Below, piece after piece: positions 1 through 10,900 of a stretch of DNA of 64,000 nt. The first letter of the stretch is position 1. Every line of letters starts with the position of its first letter. Origin of the DNA: Prostheceraeus crozeri (Eukaryota; Platyhelminthes; Polycladida; Euryleptidae); contig CAJQUW010001636.1 of NCBI GenBank assembly GCA_907163375.1, forward strand, positions 620,001-684,000. Direction: 5' to 3'. Below the pieces are notes generated by a model. The model saw only the letters and a list, made by a program, of their open reading frames with translations. It made no database searches and was not told the DNA's origin. A program made the translations under genes and the position numbers.

Positions 1-391
1 TGATTTAATGATTTTACTATCTTGTCATTCAACTTCCAGCTAATTGTTGATTTAAGTTATTGCTAGAAATTTGTTGCCACTTTCATCTATACAAATAGAT
101 CGGCAAATAAAGTACGCTTTACATTGACATTTTTCGATGCTCACGTCGAACACTGTTCGCGCAGTATTGTTGTTGGATATCTTGTGCTATACTGCAAGGC
201 TGACAGAGGATAGTGATCGGTACAATCTAAGTGATAGTGGCAATCTAAACCTGCAAAAGTCCCAAGCATTCTGAGAATGCATTTTTATCATATGACTGTC
301 TTTTTTCTATTTGCAGTTGATCATCGTATCACTGCATATTCTAAATGATCTAAATGCTCATATTTGCATGCTCTAAAAAGTTTTTAAATAT
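1..391. other. no recognisable feature
   Basis: AT-rich sequence left of the first Penelope-like element. I see no coding frame, RNA gene or repeat that I can support. Confidence 0.5.
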
Positions 392-446
392 TCAAAAAAA
401 TTATACGCGAGGCTGCCCAAATTCATTTCACAAATGAAAAGTCGAT

Positions 447-490
447 GTGTCACGACCGGTTTCAGTCTATTTCAGACCATCTTCAGGTGT
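447..490 (-). ncRNA. hammerhead ribozyme motif, inverted PLE A copy
   Basis: Minus-strand counterpart of the motif at 3130-3170 with the same core, stem II and ACCGGT palindrome. The distal side of stem I differs: GTGA replaces GTGT, so only three stem I pairs remain next to the core. Confidence 0.7.
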
Positions 491-587
491 ATGTACAGAC
501 ATGGATAAATCGACTTATATACTAAAATGATTAAAACTAAAGGAGAAGTGATCAGTAAAATTTCGTCGGTCACAGAAATTGCGAAGG

Positions 588-968
588 TCACAGAAGGACC
601 CTCAGCTTGTATGACGAATCGTGTTCATTCAATGTTCTGTCAGTGCTATGGCAAAGTGCGATACTTTCAGCTATTTTCGTGTACTTGGTTTTGTAGATTA
701 TCGTAAAATCGTCAAAGTCCGCATTGTGCAAATGTTTAGAAATTTCAGTTTCATTAGGAATGCCGCGAATATGTTCTTTCATTTTAGTGTAGAGATGACG
801 CTTAGTCTCACCAATATAGCTGCTTGAGCACAGCTTACAGGAAAATTTATAAACTACATCAGAGGAGAGACTAAACTTCAACCTGTCTTTGTTTGGAAAA
901 AGGTAAGCAGTCTTAGGAGTCCTGTAAGAAACAATAATTTTATGATTCGCTGGAAGGAATTTGTTCAA
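588..968 (-). pseudogene. truncated GIY-YIG endonuclease tail of PLE A inverted copy
   Basis: An open frame of 126 codons equal to the last part of the RT-endonuclease at 1057-3078. It has the GIY-YIG region with FSCKLCSSSYIGETKR and the downstream MKEH helix. It lacks the reverse transcriptase and cannot be a complete gene. It exists because the element's 3' end is duplicated in inverted orientation. Confidence 0.85.
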
Positions 969-1056
969 ACTATCAATAGTCTTTCTAGTTTGGCTCTCAA
1001 GACTTTTGACAAAAGGCTTGTTGCTGTGGCAACAGCATCAAGCAACATGGACAAGT

Positions 1057-3078
1057 ATGGTCACAATAATTCAACACTACAACAAGAAGAAACTCCAGCA
1101 AATCTCAATTCGACATAACAAGAAATTCCAAAATCTAATCAACAGAACAGGGCGGTGTAATTCACCTTCAAATGTGGATGGTAGCGGCATCGTCAACATC
1201 AGCAGTCATGAACTCAGTCTAGAAGAAACCCAGGCTCTTAGGTTGGGCTTTTCCATGTGCTGGCCTCAAAAGGTCAATGCGCTTGATGTAAAAACAGAAA
1301 CTGAAGTGGTTTTCAACAATATTGCGAAAGTAAGTTTGAGTAAGGAAGATGAGGATCGTGTTCGTTCCAAATTCAAGTCTTTAGCTTACACTTACATTAA
1401 TGACAAGTCTCGCCAAAAGTTCTTGACTGATAAAATCAAAACTCTCCGTACTTTAGCGAAAAATAAAAACCTTCACGTTACCAAGTTTGACAAAGGTAAC
1501 GGCGTGTGTATTATGGATAAACACAAGTATAATGATAAAATTCATGAAATTCTGAGTGATCGCAGCAAATTCAAAAATTTGAAACCGTCTACCAAAGACA
1601 AAAGTCAATTCATTATTGCGGAGGAGAGGTTCAACCGTAGCCTGTCTGATTTAAAGAAAAAAGGCAAACTTCCAGAAAGTGTTTATAGTGAAGTTAGAAG
1701 CACTGGTAGTCAGCCAGCTAGGCTCTATGGCCTGCCTAAAATACACAAATCGCGCACCGATCCGCCTTTACGGCCTATTTTAAGTATGCCAAAAGCCTAC
1801 AATGCTAGCCTAAGTAGGTGTTTGAATCAAATTCTGAAACCATACATTCCTCGCTCTTTAGAGCTGAAAGACTCCTTCGAATTCGTTGATTCGATCAAAG
1901 ATATTTCTCATGACCATTTTTATATGGTTTCGTATGACGTAGTGAGCTTATTTCCGAGTATTCCTCTCGATGATACTTTCAATCATATTTGTAGTCTAAT
2001 TGATTTTACCACCTTTCCGGTCGATAAAGGAACCCTGATTTCCCTCCTAAATTTATCGTGCAAAAATATGCTGTTCCAATTTAATGATAATCTATACCAT
2101 CAGATCGAAGGCGTTGCCATGGGATCGATCCTCGGCCCAACTCTGGCCTCTTTTGCGATGAATTTAATTGAGTCCAAAATTATTGATTTCCCCATGTACT
2201 ATCGTCGGTATGTTGATGATATTTTTGCAATCGTTAGAGACGAAAAGGATGCTGAAAAGTTTTTGCATTCTCTTACCAATATTCACAGTAGCATTCGTTT
2301 TACTTGTGAGAAACAGGTCAATAATAAATTGAAATTCCTTGATGTCATGGTCACTAAAAATGCTAATTCTCTGAATTATCATTGGCATTTAAAAGATACT
2401 AACACTGGTTTGTACATTCCAAACAGTGCTCATGCTCCTGTTCGTTATAAAACCTCGGCTATTCGCGCCTTGATTATTCGAGCTAAGCGTTTAAGTAGTA
2501 GTCAAAATGCCTATGAAAGCAGTTTCTCTGTCATCAAAAGTATTTTCATTGCCAATGGCTACTCTAATGATCAAATCGATAGAATTAAAAATAATTTTGA
2601 CAATTTCCAACCTAGCGATCGTGATATTAAAAACATATACTGGCGTCTCCCTATTGTCAAAAGTCTTGAGAGCCAAACTAGAAAGACTATTGATAGTTTG
2701 AACAAATTCCTTCCAGCGAATCATAAAATTATTGTTTCTTACAGAACTCTTAAGACTGCTTACCTTTTTCCAAACAAAGACAGGTTGAAGTTTAGTCTCT
2801 CCTCTGATGTAGTTTATAAATTTTCCTGTAAGCTGTGCTCAAGCAGCTATATTGGTGAGACTAAGCGTCATCTCTACACTAGAATGAAAGAACATATTCG
2901 CGGCATTCCTAATGAAACTGAAATTTCTAAACATTTGCACAATGCGGACTTTGACGATTTTACGATAATCTACAAAACCAAGTACACGAAAATAGCTGAA
3001 AGTATTGCACTTTGCCATAGCACTGACAGAACATTGAATGAACACGATTCGTCATACAAGCTGAGGGTCCTTCTGTGA
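1057..3078 (+). CDS. Penelope-type reverse transcriptase with GIY-YIG endonuclease
   Basis: This protein copies element RNA into DNA at a nicked target. The frame is open without stops from upstream of 961. I place the start at the first ATG (1057) because earlier codons belong to the inverted arm; this gives 673 residues. Visible motifs in order: the PLE hallmark YGLPKIHKS (~223), SYDVVSLFPSIP (~324), GVAMGSILGPTLASF (~390), the catalytic YRRYVDDIF (~382-391 region of the palm) and a C-terminal GIY-YIG domain starting VVYKFSCKLCSSSYIGE with its CxxC pair. The intact frame and near-identical arms suggest a young copy. The family is Penelope/Neptune-like; I cannot place it more finely. Confidence 0.93.
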   Translation: MVTIIQHYNKKKLQQISIRHNKKFQNLINRTGRCNSPSNVDGSGIVNISSHELSLEETQALRLGFSMCWPQKVNALDVKTETEVVFNNIAKVSLSKEDEDRVRSKFKSLAYTYINDKSRQKFLTDKIKTLRTLAKNKNLHVTKFDKGNGVCIMDKHKYNDKIHEILSDRSKFKNLKPSTKDKSQFIIAEERFNRSLSDLKKKGKLPESVYSEVRSTGSQPARLYGLPKIHKSRTDPPLRPILSMPKAYNASLSRCLNQILKPYIPRSLELKDSFEFVDSIKDISHDHFYMVSYDVVSLFPSIPLDDTFNHICSLIDFTTFPVDKGTLISLLNLSCKNMLFQFNDNLYHQIEGVAMGSILGPTLASFAMNLIESKIIDFPMYYRRYVDDIFAIVRDEKDAEKFLHSLTNIHSSIRFTCEKQVNNKLKFLDVMVTKNANSLNYHWHLKDTNTGLYIPNSAHAPVRYKTSAIRALIIRAKRLSSSQNAYESSFSVIKSIFIANGYSNDQIDRIKNNFDNFQPSDRDIKNIYWRLPIVKSLESQTRKTIDSLNKFLPANHKIIVSYRTLKTAYLFPNKDRLKFSLSSDVVYKFSCKLCSSSYIGETKRHLYTRMKEHIRGIPNETEISKHLHNADFDDFTIIYKTKYTKIAESIALCHSTDRTLNEHDSSYKLRVLL

Positions 3079-3129
3079 CCTTCGCAATTTCATTTTAGTA
3101 TATAAGTCGATTTATCCATGTCTGTACAT

Positions 3130-3170
3130 ACACCTGAAGATGGTCTGAAATAGACTGAAACCGGTCGTGT
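3130..3170 (+). ncRNA. type I hammerhead ribozyme motif, PLE A 3' end
   Basis: The segment folds as a minimal type I hammerhead. Stem I ACAC (3130-3133) pairs with GTGT (3167-3170). The core CTGAAGA (3134-3140) fits CUGANGA. Stem II is GGTCT/AGACT around loop GAAAT. GAAA follows (3157-3160), then the palindrome ACCGGT (3160-3165) as stem III, and C3166 is the predicted cleavage base. PLEs are known to encode such minimal hammerheads. A loopless palindromic stem III implies activity as a dimer. Confidence 0.8.
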
Positions 3171-3181
3171 CAAAAAAATTA

Positions 3182-4063
3182 ATCGTAAAAGTATTATACT
3201 CAGTACATTCTACATCGCAAACGTTTTAATGATTGGCCGATCAGCCCGAAGTGAGTTGCATTAACCTCAGCCAGAGTATTCCTGATAAAACAGAGGCCCA
3301 TTTGTAAGTCTGTGTTCAGTATTGCAACATCAGTCAAGATTCTAAAATTCATTTAAATAGAATACGAGAATAAGGTTTCCGTAGCAGTGGCAATCGTGTG
3401 GTTTACCCTCAATGCTCAAATGCCGGACATTTGAGCCACCGAAAATGTTTAGGAAATAGCTTCGGCACGACAAAAATAGTAAATCCTAAAATGGAGTCAA
3501 ATAAAATTTAGTAATTCTTTCAGTATATTTTGTTCATTGTATCTCATTTATACTTTCATTATGTAATAGATAATGCACAGATTTGAGGTCATTATTTGCT
3601 ATAATTACCGAGAGCCGAAGGCTCGAGGTTATTATGACAAATAATGACCGAAGAAATCTATGCGTTATCTGTTATAATGTATGACTTTTTCCATAGAAGT
3701 TTACACCAGGTTAATAATTTCCAATCAGGAAAATAATTACCTGCTTTGTGGAACTTATTAACCTGTGGACATAGAAAGCCTTACAAAATCATGCATTATA
3801 TACTTAGAATACTTTCATTATTCTATCATTTCATGAGTTCGTTTGGAGGTCATAAACCTAAAGCTAGATAGATCTAAAGAGAGTAGAAAGCTCTCATGCT
3901 AAAATTGACTGAGCTTTCAAAAATTTGAGATTAATTCTTCAGCTATCTATATGAATATATATATATATATATATATATATAAAGGAAAAATTAATAAATC
4001 CAAAAATGGCACGAAATAAAAATTACGACACCCAGATGTTAGAAGAAAAACGACCGGTTTTCT
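3182..4063. other. spacer between PLE A and the Polinton
   Basis: No gene is visible. It contains a hairpin (3587-3649) and a TA microsatellite (~3954-3981). At 4027-4062 (minus strand) it has a fragment resembling a PLE 3' end: GAAAACCGGTCG followed by a motif CTTCTAACATCTGGGTG that recurs on the plus strand near 36075. Confidence 0.6.
3587..3649. repeat. long imperfect hairpin
   Basis: Arms GGTCATTATTTG and CAAATAATGACC enclose further paired blocks (AATTACC / GGTTATT, GAGCC / GGCTC) around the centre GCCGAAGGC. The downstream text ATCTGTTATAATGTAT resembles that after the palindrome at 25621-25724 (ATCTGTTATAATACAT), so both may belong to one repeat family. Confidence 0.7.
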
Positions 4064-4137
4064 GAGATGCAAGAAATGAATTCAAGAGATGCAAGAAATG
4101 AATTCAGGAGATGCAAGAAATGAATTCAGGAGATGCA
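4064..4137. repeat. 22-bp minisatellite, interrupted by the Polinton
   Basis: About 3.4 copies of a 22-bp unit starting GAGATGCAAGAAATGAATTC at 4064, 4086, 4108 and 4130. The fourth copy is cut after GAGATGCA, exactly where the Polinton begins. The 6-bp target duplication GATGCA lies inside the unit. Confidence 0.85.
4132..4137. repeat. Polinton target site duplication, left copy (GATGCA)
   Basis: The same six bases occur immediately outside the right terminus at 24991-24996. Six bp is the length made by Polinton integrases. Confidence 0.9.
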
Positions 4138-5042
4138 AGTAATGTATATATGACCGGTTCAGGACAACTAAAAAAAAAATAAGATACCTCCAGAATGCAA
4201 AAAAACGGAATATTTCATATACTGAAAAAAGATATATAAAAAATAAAATAAAATAATAAAATCAAAAAAAAGTTTTAGGCTCGTTGGGATTTTTTCATAT
4301 ACTGAGAATGAGTATAGGAATATTTCATACACTGAAAGAGAGTTTTATAAACAAAAATAATATTAAGGATAAAATTAAAAAAAGTTCTAAGCTCGTTGGG
4401 ATTTTTTCATATACTGAAAAGAGGTTTCAAAAATATCACGTAGTCGAAAATTTACGTAGTCTAAAAAATATCAAAATTTCACGTAGTCGAAAATTTACGT
4501 AGTCTAAAAATTTCATGCAGTCGAAAAGTTAAGTAGTCCAAATATTTACGTAGTCTAAAAATTTCATGCAGTCGAAAAGTTGAGTAGTCCAAAAATTTAC
4601 GTAGTCTAAAAATTTACGTAGTCTAAGAATTTACGTCGTCCAAAAATTTACGTGGTCTAAAATTTTACAAAATTTATGTAGTCTTTTCACATAGTCTAAA
4701 AATATCAGAAGATTGTATTCAAAATATTTATTAAAAAATGGAAGCCTCAAAAATGGAAGAAACTTCGAGAATATATCCTTCGTTAATAAATGAACGTAGT
4801 TCTACTTTAATGGACATTGAAAAGATGAACATTGAAAAACACAAAGATAGAGTACGTTATATGAAAGATAAGGAATCTCAATTATTATTAAGATTAGAAC
4901 ATTATGACAAATTAAGAAAAAGACAGTCTAAAGTTAAGAATGTAACACAAGGTATTGGAATGTTTTTAACAGTAAGTTTAGGTGCTTCAACAATTGTTAT
5001 ATCTTCTGGCGCTCTTTCAATTCCTGTTATTGCTACTGCTTT
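4138..5042 (+). repeat. Polinton left terminal inverted repeat
   Basis: Matches the reverse complement of 24044-24990 with high identity. The inner boundary is clear: both copies share TATTGCTACTGCTTT and then diverge. It carries the promoter and 5' half of a membrane-protein gene (from 4738), so that gene's beginning is present at both ends. Inside are two ~111-bp tandem units (~4207-4317, ~4318-4427), each ending in the motif CTCGTTGGGATTTTTTCATA, and a 17-20 bp array (~4436-4700). Confidence 0.92.
4436..4700. repeat. short tandem array in the Polinton TIR
   Basis: Repeated variants of TTTACGTAGTCTAAAAA and TTTCATGCAGTCGAAAAG, about a dozen units. The mirror array is at ~24365-24640. Copy order differs slightly between the two ends. 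Function is unknown; it could be a replication or packaging signal. Confidence 0.8.
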
Positions 5043-5378
5043 AACAGGTACGGGTGTTTTACAACTTCACTTGTTATAATGTTAGATAAATCTTTAATAA
5101 CTAAGAAACGAAAATCATTAAAAAATAAACATTTACATATTAAAGAAGTTTATGATAAACTACATCACTACTTTCAAAGAGTCTGTGATTATAATGTTAT
5201 TACGTTAGATGAAATTGAAAAATTTGATCAAATAGCTAATGAAGCTAATAAAATATCAATTCAATTACAGACATAAGTTAATGACAAGAATAAACAGGAT
5301 GGTAAAATTTTCAGTGATGGTAAAATTTCTAATGAAGAAAATGATAAAAAAATTTTAGAAGAATTGAAAACTTATTAA
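4738..5378 (+). pseudogene. Polinton TIR membrane/coiled-coil protein, broken
   Basis: The start (4738) has a TTAAAAAATG context. The first frame (to 5079) gives a charged N-terminal helix, then a hydrophobic glycine/serine-rich segment around residues 72-105 that looks like one or two membrane spans. A single-base loss in a T run near 5058 shifts the frame; the following frame (ORF 5079-5276) encodes a lysine-rich helical tail. That frame has an in-frame TAA at 5274 and continues open to 5378. Proteins of this plan, a glycine-rich membrane segment followed by a charged helix, recur in invertebrate Polintons; the function is unknown. The gene crosses the TIR boundary at 5042. Confidence 0.7.
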
Positions 5379-5495
5379 ACAAAACTTTAGACGAAAAAAG
5401 TTTAGACGACAAAGCAATAAAAAAGTAATTTGTTCAGTAAAATGTTTTTGTTGTATTCCATTGTTATCACAAAATTCAAATTTTATATTTTAAAA

Positions 5496-6311
5496 ATGGA
5501 TGACATTAAAGCTTGTAATGAAGAAAGAATCCAACAACTAGATGAGTTAATAAAGTAAAAAAATATTATGAAAGAAAATCATGCTCAGCATAGAATGACA
5601 AAAGCTGGTATTCAATCTGATATGATAGAAAAAATGCAACAAACCGAGCAAGCAAAAACTGATTTTGAAAAAACTATTGAACCATTTAAAACTCTTGAAA
5701 AAGAACTTACAACTCATGCTAACAGAATTGACATAACTGATCCAATTCAGAAAACTATATTAGATGACTATGGATTACTAGAGACAAACATCAATAAAAA
5801 TTTACCTAAATCTATGCAATTCGAACATTCTACTTCATTTATAGATGGACAAACAATAACTAGATTCTATCTTGGTGGTGAAGAAATATTTCCAAGACCT
5901 ATAAGAGGTTTAATTTATTCACCAGATAAATCACCTTTTAGTTTAGATAGAAATTTTGTAGATCTTTTAAAAGGAGCAGATTTAAAACGTTATGATGTAG
6001 ATGATCTAATAAAATATAAAACTATGTTAGATAAAGTTGGTGCACTAAAAACTCTTAAACGTTATAAACAATTAGAAGATTTATTATCAACTGGCAGTAA
6101 AGTAGGAACAGGATTACAAACAGAAACAACTGTATTTTTACCAGATGACCCACTAGAATTAATAAATAGATTAGAGCTTTTATTATCTGCAACAAAAGAA
6201 GGACATAACTGTAGTTTTAACGAAATACATGCAATCTTAAAAAGACTCTTTGAAAAGGAAATTATCAATGAGAAGACCTATAAAAAATTAGTTAAAATTT
6301 GTATTCCTTAA
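5496..6311 (+). pseudogene. conserved Polinton protein of unknown function
   Basis: The true start is probably the ATG at 5496 (context TTTTAAAAATGG). It is in frame with the long ORF from 5568, but a TAA at 5556-5558 separates them. From 5568, 247 codons are open. The N-terminal third is a charged coiled coil. The middle has TRFYLGGEEIFPRPIRGL, and the end has FLPDDPLELINRLELLLSA followed by a short helical domain. I recognise this arrangement from predicted proteins of invertebrate Polinton copies, where no function is assigned. It lies first in a plus-strand run with the candidate minor capsid gene and the ATPase, so a virion or morphogenesis role is possible. Confidence 0.65.
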
Positions 6312-6367
6312 ATTTTTATAAAAAATATTTCATAAAAAAATATTCAATGAAAATTTTTCTATATAAA

Positions 6368-7170
6368 ATGTCTTCGAGAGAATTATCATCAGCAGAACTA
6401 GAAAAAATTAATAATCATTTAGGAAATCTAACAGAAATTTTGGGTTCATCAAAATTTAGTACGACGTTAAAATTATAACAACTACTTCATCACACACTTG
6501 TAATTTAGAACCCATTCTACATTTGGAACAAAATAAAAATTATCAAATTGCATTGACTACTTTCTCCACATTTAACACTATTCAAAAAGTTATCAAAGAT
6601 GTGAATGATCAATTTAGATATTCTACTGATAAAGGTAAAACGTGGAAAATACTAACTTTTCTTCCTGGTTCTTACGAAGTTGAATCAATATCAAATGAAA
6701 TTAAGAGACATTTAGGTATACCATTTAAAGATAAGAAACAACTGCATTTTGCAGTTGAACCGGCAGTTAATAAATTTTCTCTTACTTTAGACGAAAATCA
6801 TCAAGTTGATTTTAATCATGATAAATCATTGTCAAAACTATTAGGATTTAATAAACAAACCTATAGTCAAGGTTATCATTTAGGTGAGAAGATTCCAAAA
6901 ATAACTGAAATAAATTCAATTGTTGTACATTGTGACATTACTGAAGGAGGATATATAAATGGTAGGCTGTCAAATTTAATATTCAGTTTTCCAGCATTTA
7001 CTGTACCCATTGGTTATAGATTAAATGTATTTCCACAAACATTAATATATTTCCCTATTACAAGAAAAACTATTAACAGCATTAACATTAGAATCACTGA
7101 TGAGAAAGGAAAGGAAATACATTTTGGAGGTGAAGAGATTATGATAGATCTTTTGGTTAGAGAAGTTTAA
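6368..7170 (+). pseudogene. candidate minor capsid (penton-like) protein
   Basis: The likely ATG is at 6368 (context TATAAAATG). This frame closes near 6477, and the long conserved frame runs from about 6460 to 7170, so one frameshift breaks the N-terminus. Visible blocks are KNYQIALTTFSTF, FLPGSYEVESISNEIKRHL, LLGFN, INSIVVHCDI and a C-terminal GKEIHFGGEEIMIDLLVRE. The protein looks beta-rich, and its position before the packaging ATPase would fit a single jelly-roll minor capsid protein. That assignment is inference: I recognise the family as common in Polinton-bearing invertebrates but cannot confirm the fold. Confidence 0.5.
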
Positions 7171-7215
7171 ATTTATTTTTCTTCTTCTTAAAAATAAAAA
7201 TTATTTTTATTAAAA

Positions 7216-7979
7216 ATGAGTGAAAAAATTTTTACAAAATTACCAACAAATGAAAAAAACTTGAATTTAATCATCATCCAAATTTATCTAATAAAGTTTT
7301 GTCAGTTATTTGTGGAAGATCAGGATGTGGAAAAACATTTATTATTTAAAATTTTAACGACTCCAAATTTTTTGGATTATAACAATCTTATTATTCATAC
7401 AAGAACAGCAGAACAACCCGTCTAACAATTTTTAAAATGTGGATTTGAAAATAATCTTACAAAACAGCAATTGCTTCATTATTCAAAGAATATGAAAAAT
7501 CTGAAGATGAAGAAGAAATAAGTTCGTGGTGTGAAGAAGCAGCATAAATAATCAGTTAGTAGAATCTAATAAAAGTAAACACATAAAGATACAATTAATA
7601 GATGATAGTGGTAATATGCAAGATCCTAGTAAACTAGATAAAACAATGAAACATTGTCTAATTTTTAATGATTGTGTTAATGATAGAAATCAGTCAGTTC
7701 AGAGAAATTATTTCACAAGAGGTAGACATAACAACTGTAGTGTTCTTTATTTAACACAGAGTATGTATTCATTAGATGGAAGTGTTATTAGAAAGAATGC
7801 AAATATTTGAAATAGATGCAAGAAATTTATGTGATTTGTTAATAGGTTTATGTATAAGAGATAAAGATGAATTTAAACATTCGTGTAATAATGCTTGGTC
7901 AAATGATTATGGCTTCATTATAATTAATATTGACAAAAAAATACATGATAGAGTTATAGATAATATTTTCGCGGAGTGA
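7216..7979 (+). pseudogene. FtsK/HerA-type DNA packaging ATPase, broken
   Basis: This motor would pump viral DNA into capsids. The start is at 7216 (TTAAAAATG). The Walker A motif GRSGCGKT is encoded at about 7315-7338, but in a different frame from both the start and the following segment, so frameshifts lie on each side (near 7260 and 7345). A TAA at 7423-7425 interrupts the next block after TAEQPV. Another frame break near 7545 precedes a Walker B-like CLIFNDC and the YLTQ sensor-like segment (7650-7780). A last frame change near 7800 leads to the C-terminus, which stops at 7979. It converges on the polymerase gene, with only ~32 bp between stops. Confidence 0.85.
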
Positions 7980-10900
7980 TCGAATAATTTATTTTTTTCT
8001 TAAAATTTTTCTTAATCTTTAAAAATTAAGAAATTTGAAAATTTAAAAGGTAAAGTAGTTATTCCATCAGGTAAAATTTTTCTTTTATCATCAAATGGAT
8101 CTAATGCTATTTTATGTTCCTCTTTTAAATACATTTTATGTTTCTTTGAATTAAGTCTATAATTACATGCTGTTTATATTTCATTATTAAATAATGCATT
8201 CTTATAATCTTGAAATGTTATTTGGTTAGCCACTGATGCCTTTGAAATTCCTTTTAATGTTTTAGATGTTTTTGAATTTGTTTTAGATGTTTTAGAATTT
8301 GTGTTATAACAGCAACATTTAGATTTTAATAATACAGCATCTGTTATGTACTCTTCATTTCCTTCTGATTTATCTCCGCTCAACTCATCTTTTACTTTAC
8401 ATAAATCAGAAGGATGAATGATATCTTTTATTTTATTAATTTCTTCATCAAGTGAAGAATTATACGGTATTGTTAATTCTAAGAAAACGCTATCAGTATC
8501 TGTAAAGTGTAATTTATAGTTTTCACCATAAGCAGGTGCTAAATAATCATATATAAATCCATACATAAATAGTTTAGCTAATTCTAATATAGTGAATCCT
8601 ATAAAATTAAACTTATCATGTTTTATAATGTTTCGTCTTAGATGCACTGCACATAGTTCATCACTGAATCTAGTAGTTCCTTTACATGTAGGTTTCCTTG
8701 TTAAATTTTGATATCTATCTTTATCATAAACTATTTCAATATTTTGTCTATTACGCACATTTTCTAAAGTCTTACCATAAAATGCATAATTCACTAATTT
8801 AAAAAACACGTTTCCAAAATCATCTTTATTTCTTTTAACTATTTTACGTTTTTCAATATTGAACTCTATATAATCTTTTAACCACCTAGATTTTCTATAC
8901 ACTAGTTTCCGGTGAATTTTTAAAAGAATCATTCCATGATCTAAATACCAATCTAGCATTCTTCCTTCAACAACATACTTTCCTTTATTACTTTGTGTTA
9001 ACATAAGTTTTTTTGTTGGCCTGTATTTTTTAGGAATTAAAGATTTTTGATAATCTGAAAAATCTTCTATATTGGGAATTTTGTTTTCGGGACAGAAAGG
9101 ATAATATTTTGTTGCGCCTTTGATATAATCAGGGTATGCTAAATCAACTTCATATATATAACCATAATTATTTTCACCATCTAATGTAGGTTCGTATTCA
9201 AGAATGGTACTCCATTCCATTTCAGCTGTTGGTAATTCTTGTATCATGCAAGAAGAATATATATGCTATTAAAATCATAATATAACAAATAGTTTTCTCT
9301 CATGAATTCATCAACTGCTGCTTGACTCTCTTCATTTGATATAAGTCCTTCTACATTTTGATTAAACAATTTTATAAATTGATCTTTTTCTTCTGGATTT
9401 AAAATTTTTAAATTACCATAATCATCAGGATTTACTTTCTTATTATAACATTGAACATATCTATTACCTAGAACAGATGAAACACCACCTCTAATTCCAG
9501 ATTCCAAAAATAATAATTTATCATAAGAACTTTCTTTATAATATTTAAGTTTAACATTTGTATGTTTCAACTCTGCTAACCATGTCAATCCTGATGTAGA
9601 ATAACAATAACATGGATCTATTCCGTAATATTCTACACACATGTTACGAAAGTTTTCAAAAAGATCGGCAAGAATTAATACATCTATCTGAAGATATTTC
9701 ATTGTATAATCATACATTGTTCTACAATTTAACTCTCTCCAATTCTTTTCAGCTTCTGCATAATCTTCTTCAGATAGTTGTGATTGTTTTAATGTTGATT
9801 TAAATTTATCACGTGAAGAAAGTTGATGTTCTTGCATTATTTCATTTATTCTATTTACATCTCCAGTTAAATATTCGTAGGAAAAAATAACTTTTAAAGG
9901 TTTAAATTATATTTATTTAATATTTTACATTGTTCAGGTTTCAAAGTTTTTCCCATGACCTCCAATGAATAAGGATTAAAAAATCTAAATGCATTTAATA
10001 TTCTAATACAACCAAATTGCATTGAAAAATATTCTTCTTCTGTTTTACATAGTACGTTTGTTCTTAGTTGTTGTAATTTTTCAGATGAGAATAGATCTTT
10101 TATTATTAAATGGAAATCATATTTAGAACCATTGTAGAAATATAAAGGTACAAAGTTATATCTAAATTTATTAGCATTAAGATTACAAGAATTATGTGCT
10201 GCACCTCTATATAATCCATTTAGATGATCATGATCTTTTACTTTATCAGTTGTAAATTCTTTTCCACAGTAATAACAATTGTTTTCATTATCAAATTGTA
10301 CTAATTAGTCATACGTTAATAGAAGCATTGGTTTATTTGTTTTAAGCATTTGTAAAAAATATTTTTGTAATTCTTCTATTTTCTTTGTGAACATTTCTGA
10401 ACTATCTTCACCATAGTATTGATAATATTCTGATTTAAATAATTCAGGATAATTTGAATGAATGTACATTCCCCAACATAATGGTTTTTGTTCAAGCAAA
10501 TGCTTACCAGAACTTTGTATCATGTTAACATTTTATGCTTCAAAATCACAATATATAATAAAGGGTCCTTTATTTTTGTAATACCATTTGTTATATACTA
10601 AATAATCTTCCTTAGTAAAAGTATTTTTTACTGCTTCATTTTGTTGACAATTCTCCAAATGTCTATTCATTTCTTCTTTAGTTCTAAATCTCGTCATACA
10701 TTGGAGACAGGGAAAATTAGCATTATCTAAAGTTTTTATAAATATAGAAAATATCTTTACACAATATGCAATGACCTTGATAATATAGTATATTCGCTTG
10801 TGCTGGTTGCATTAACTGCTGCTTTAACATTTTTTACTTTTGTTGATATTCCTGTTGTAATATTTCTAACTGTTCTTGATATTGTTCTTGATATTTTTTT

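Larger units (their letters stand above)
447..1011 (-). repeat. inverted 3'-end copy of PLE A
   Basis: This arm is the reverse complement of 2656-3170. Inner homology stops near 1011, where the arm diverges from the ORF copy. It contains the terminal part of the endonuclease gene (588-968, minus) and the hammerhead motif. The encoded GIY-YIG tails of the two arms differ by only two residues that I can see (P/L after SYRT, K/R before MKEH). Confidence 0.9.
392..3181 (+). mobile_element. Penelope-like element A with target duplications
   Basis: A plus-strand PLE lies between two copies of the 12-mer TCAAAAAAATTA (392-403 and 3170-3181), read as the target site duplication. The order is: duplication, ~44 bp of extra sequence (404-446), an inverted copy of the element's own 3' end (447-1011), the full ORF, and a 3' end carrying a hammerhead motif that abuts the right duplication. 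Inverted, 5'-truncated partner copies are known for PLEs. The two arms are nearly identical, which suggests a recent insertion. The right arm lacks about 46 bp present in the left arm at 531-576, just after the stop codon. Confidence 0.85.

Noticed and set aside
961-1056. N-terminal extension of the PLE A ORF
   Set aside because: It has no ATG and its first part is antisense sequence of the inverted arm; the first ATG is at 1057.
4284-4502. ORF in the left TIR (and its counterpart 24561-24869)
   Set aside because: It arises from the ~111-bp and 17-20 bp tandem repeats; it has no conserved domain and no start context like the other genes.
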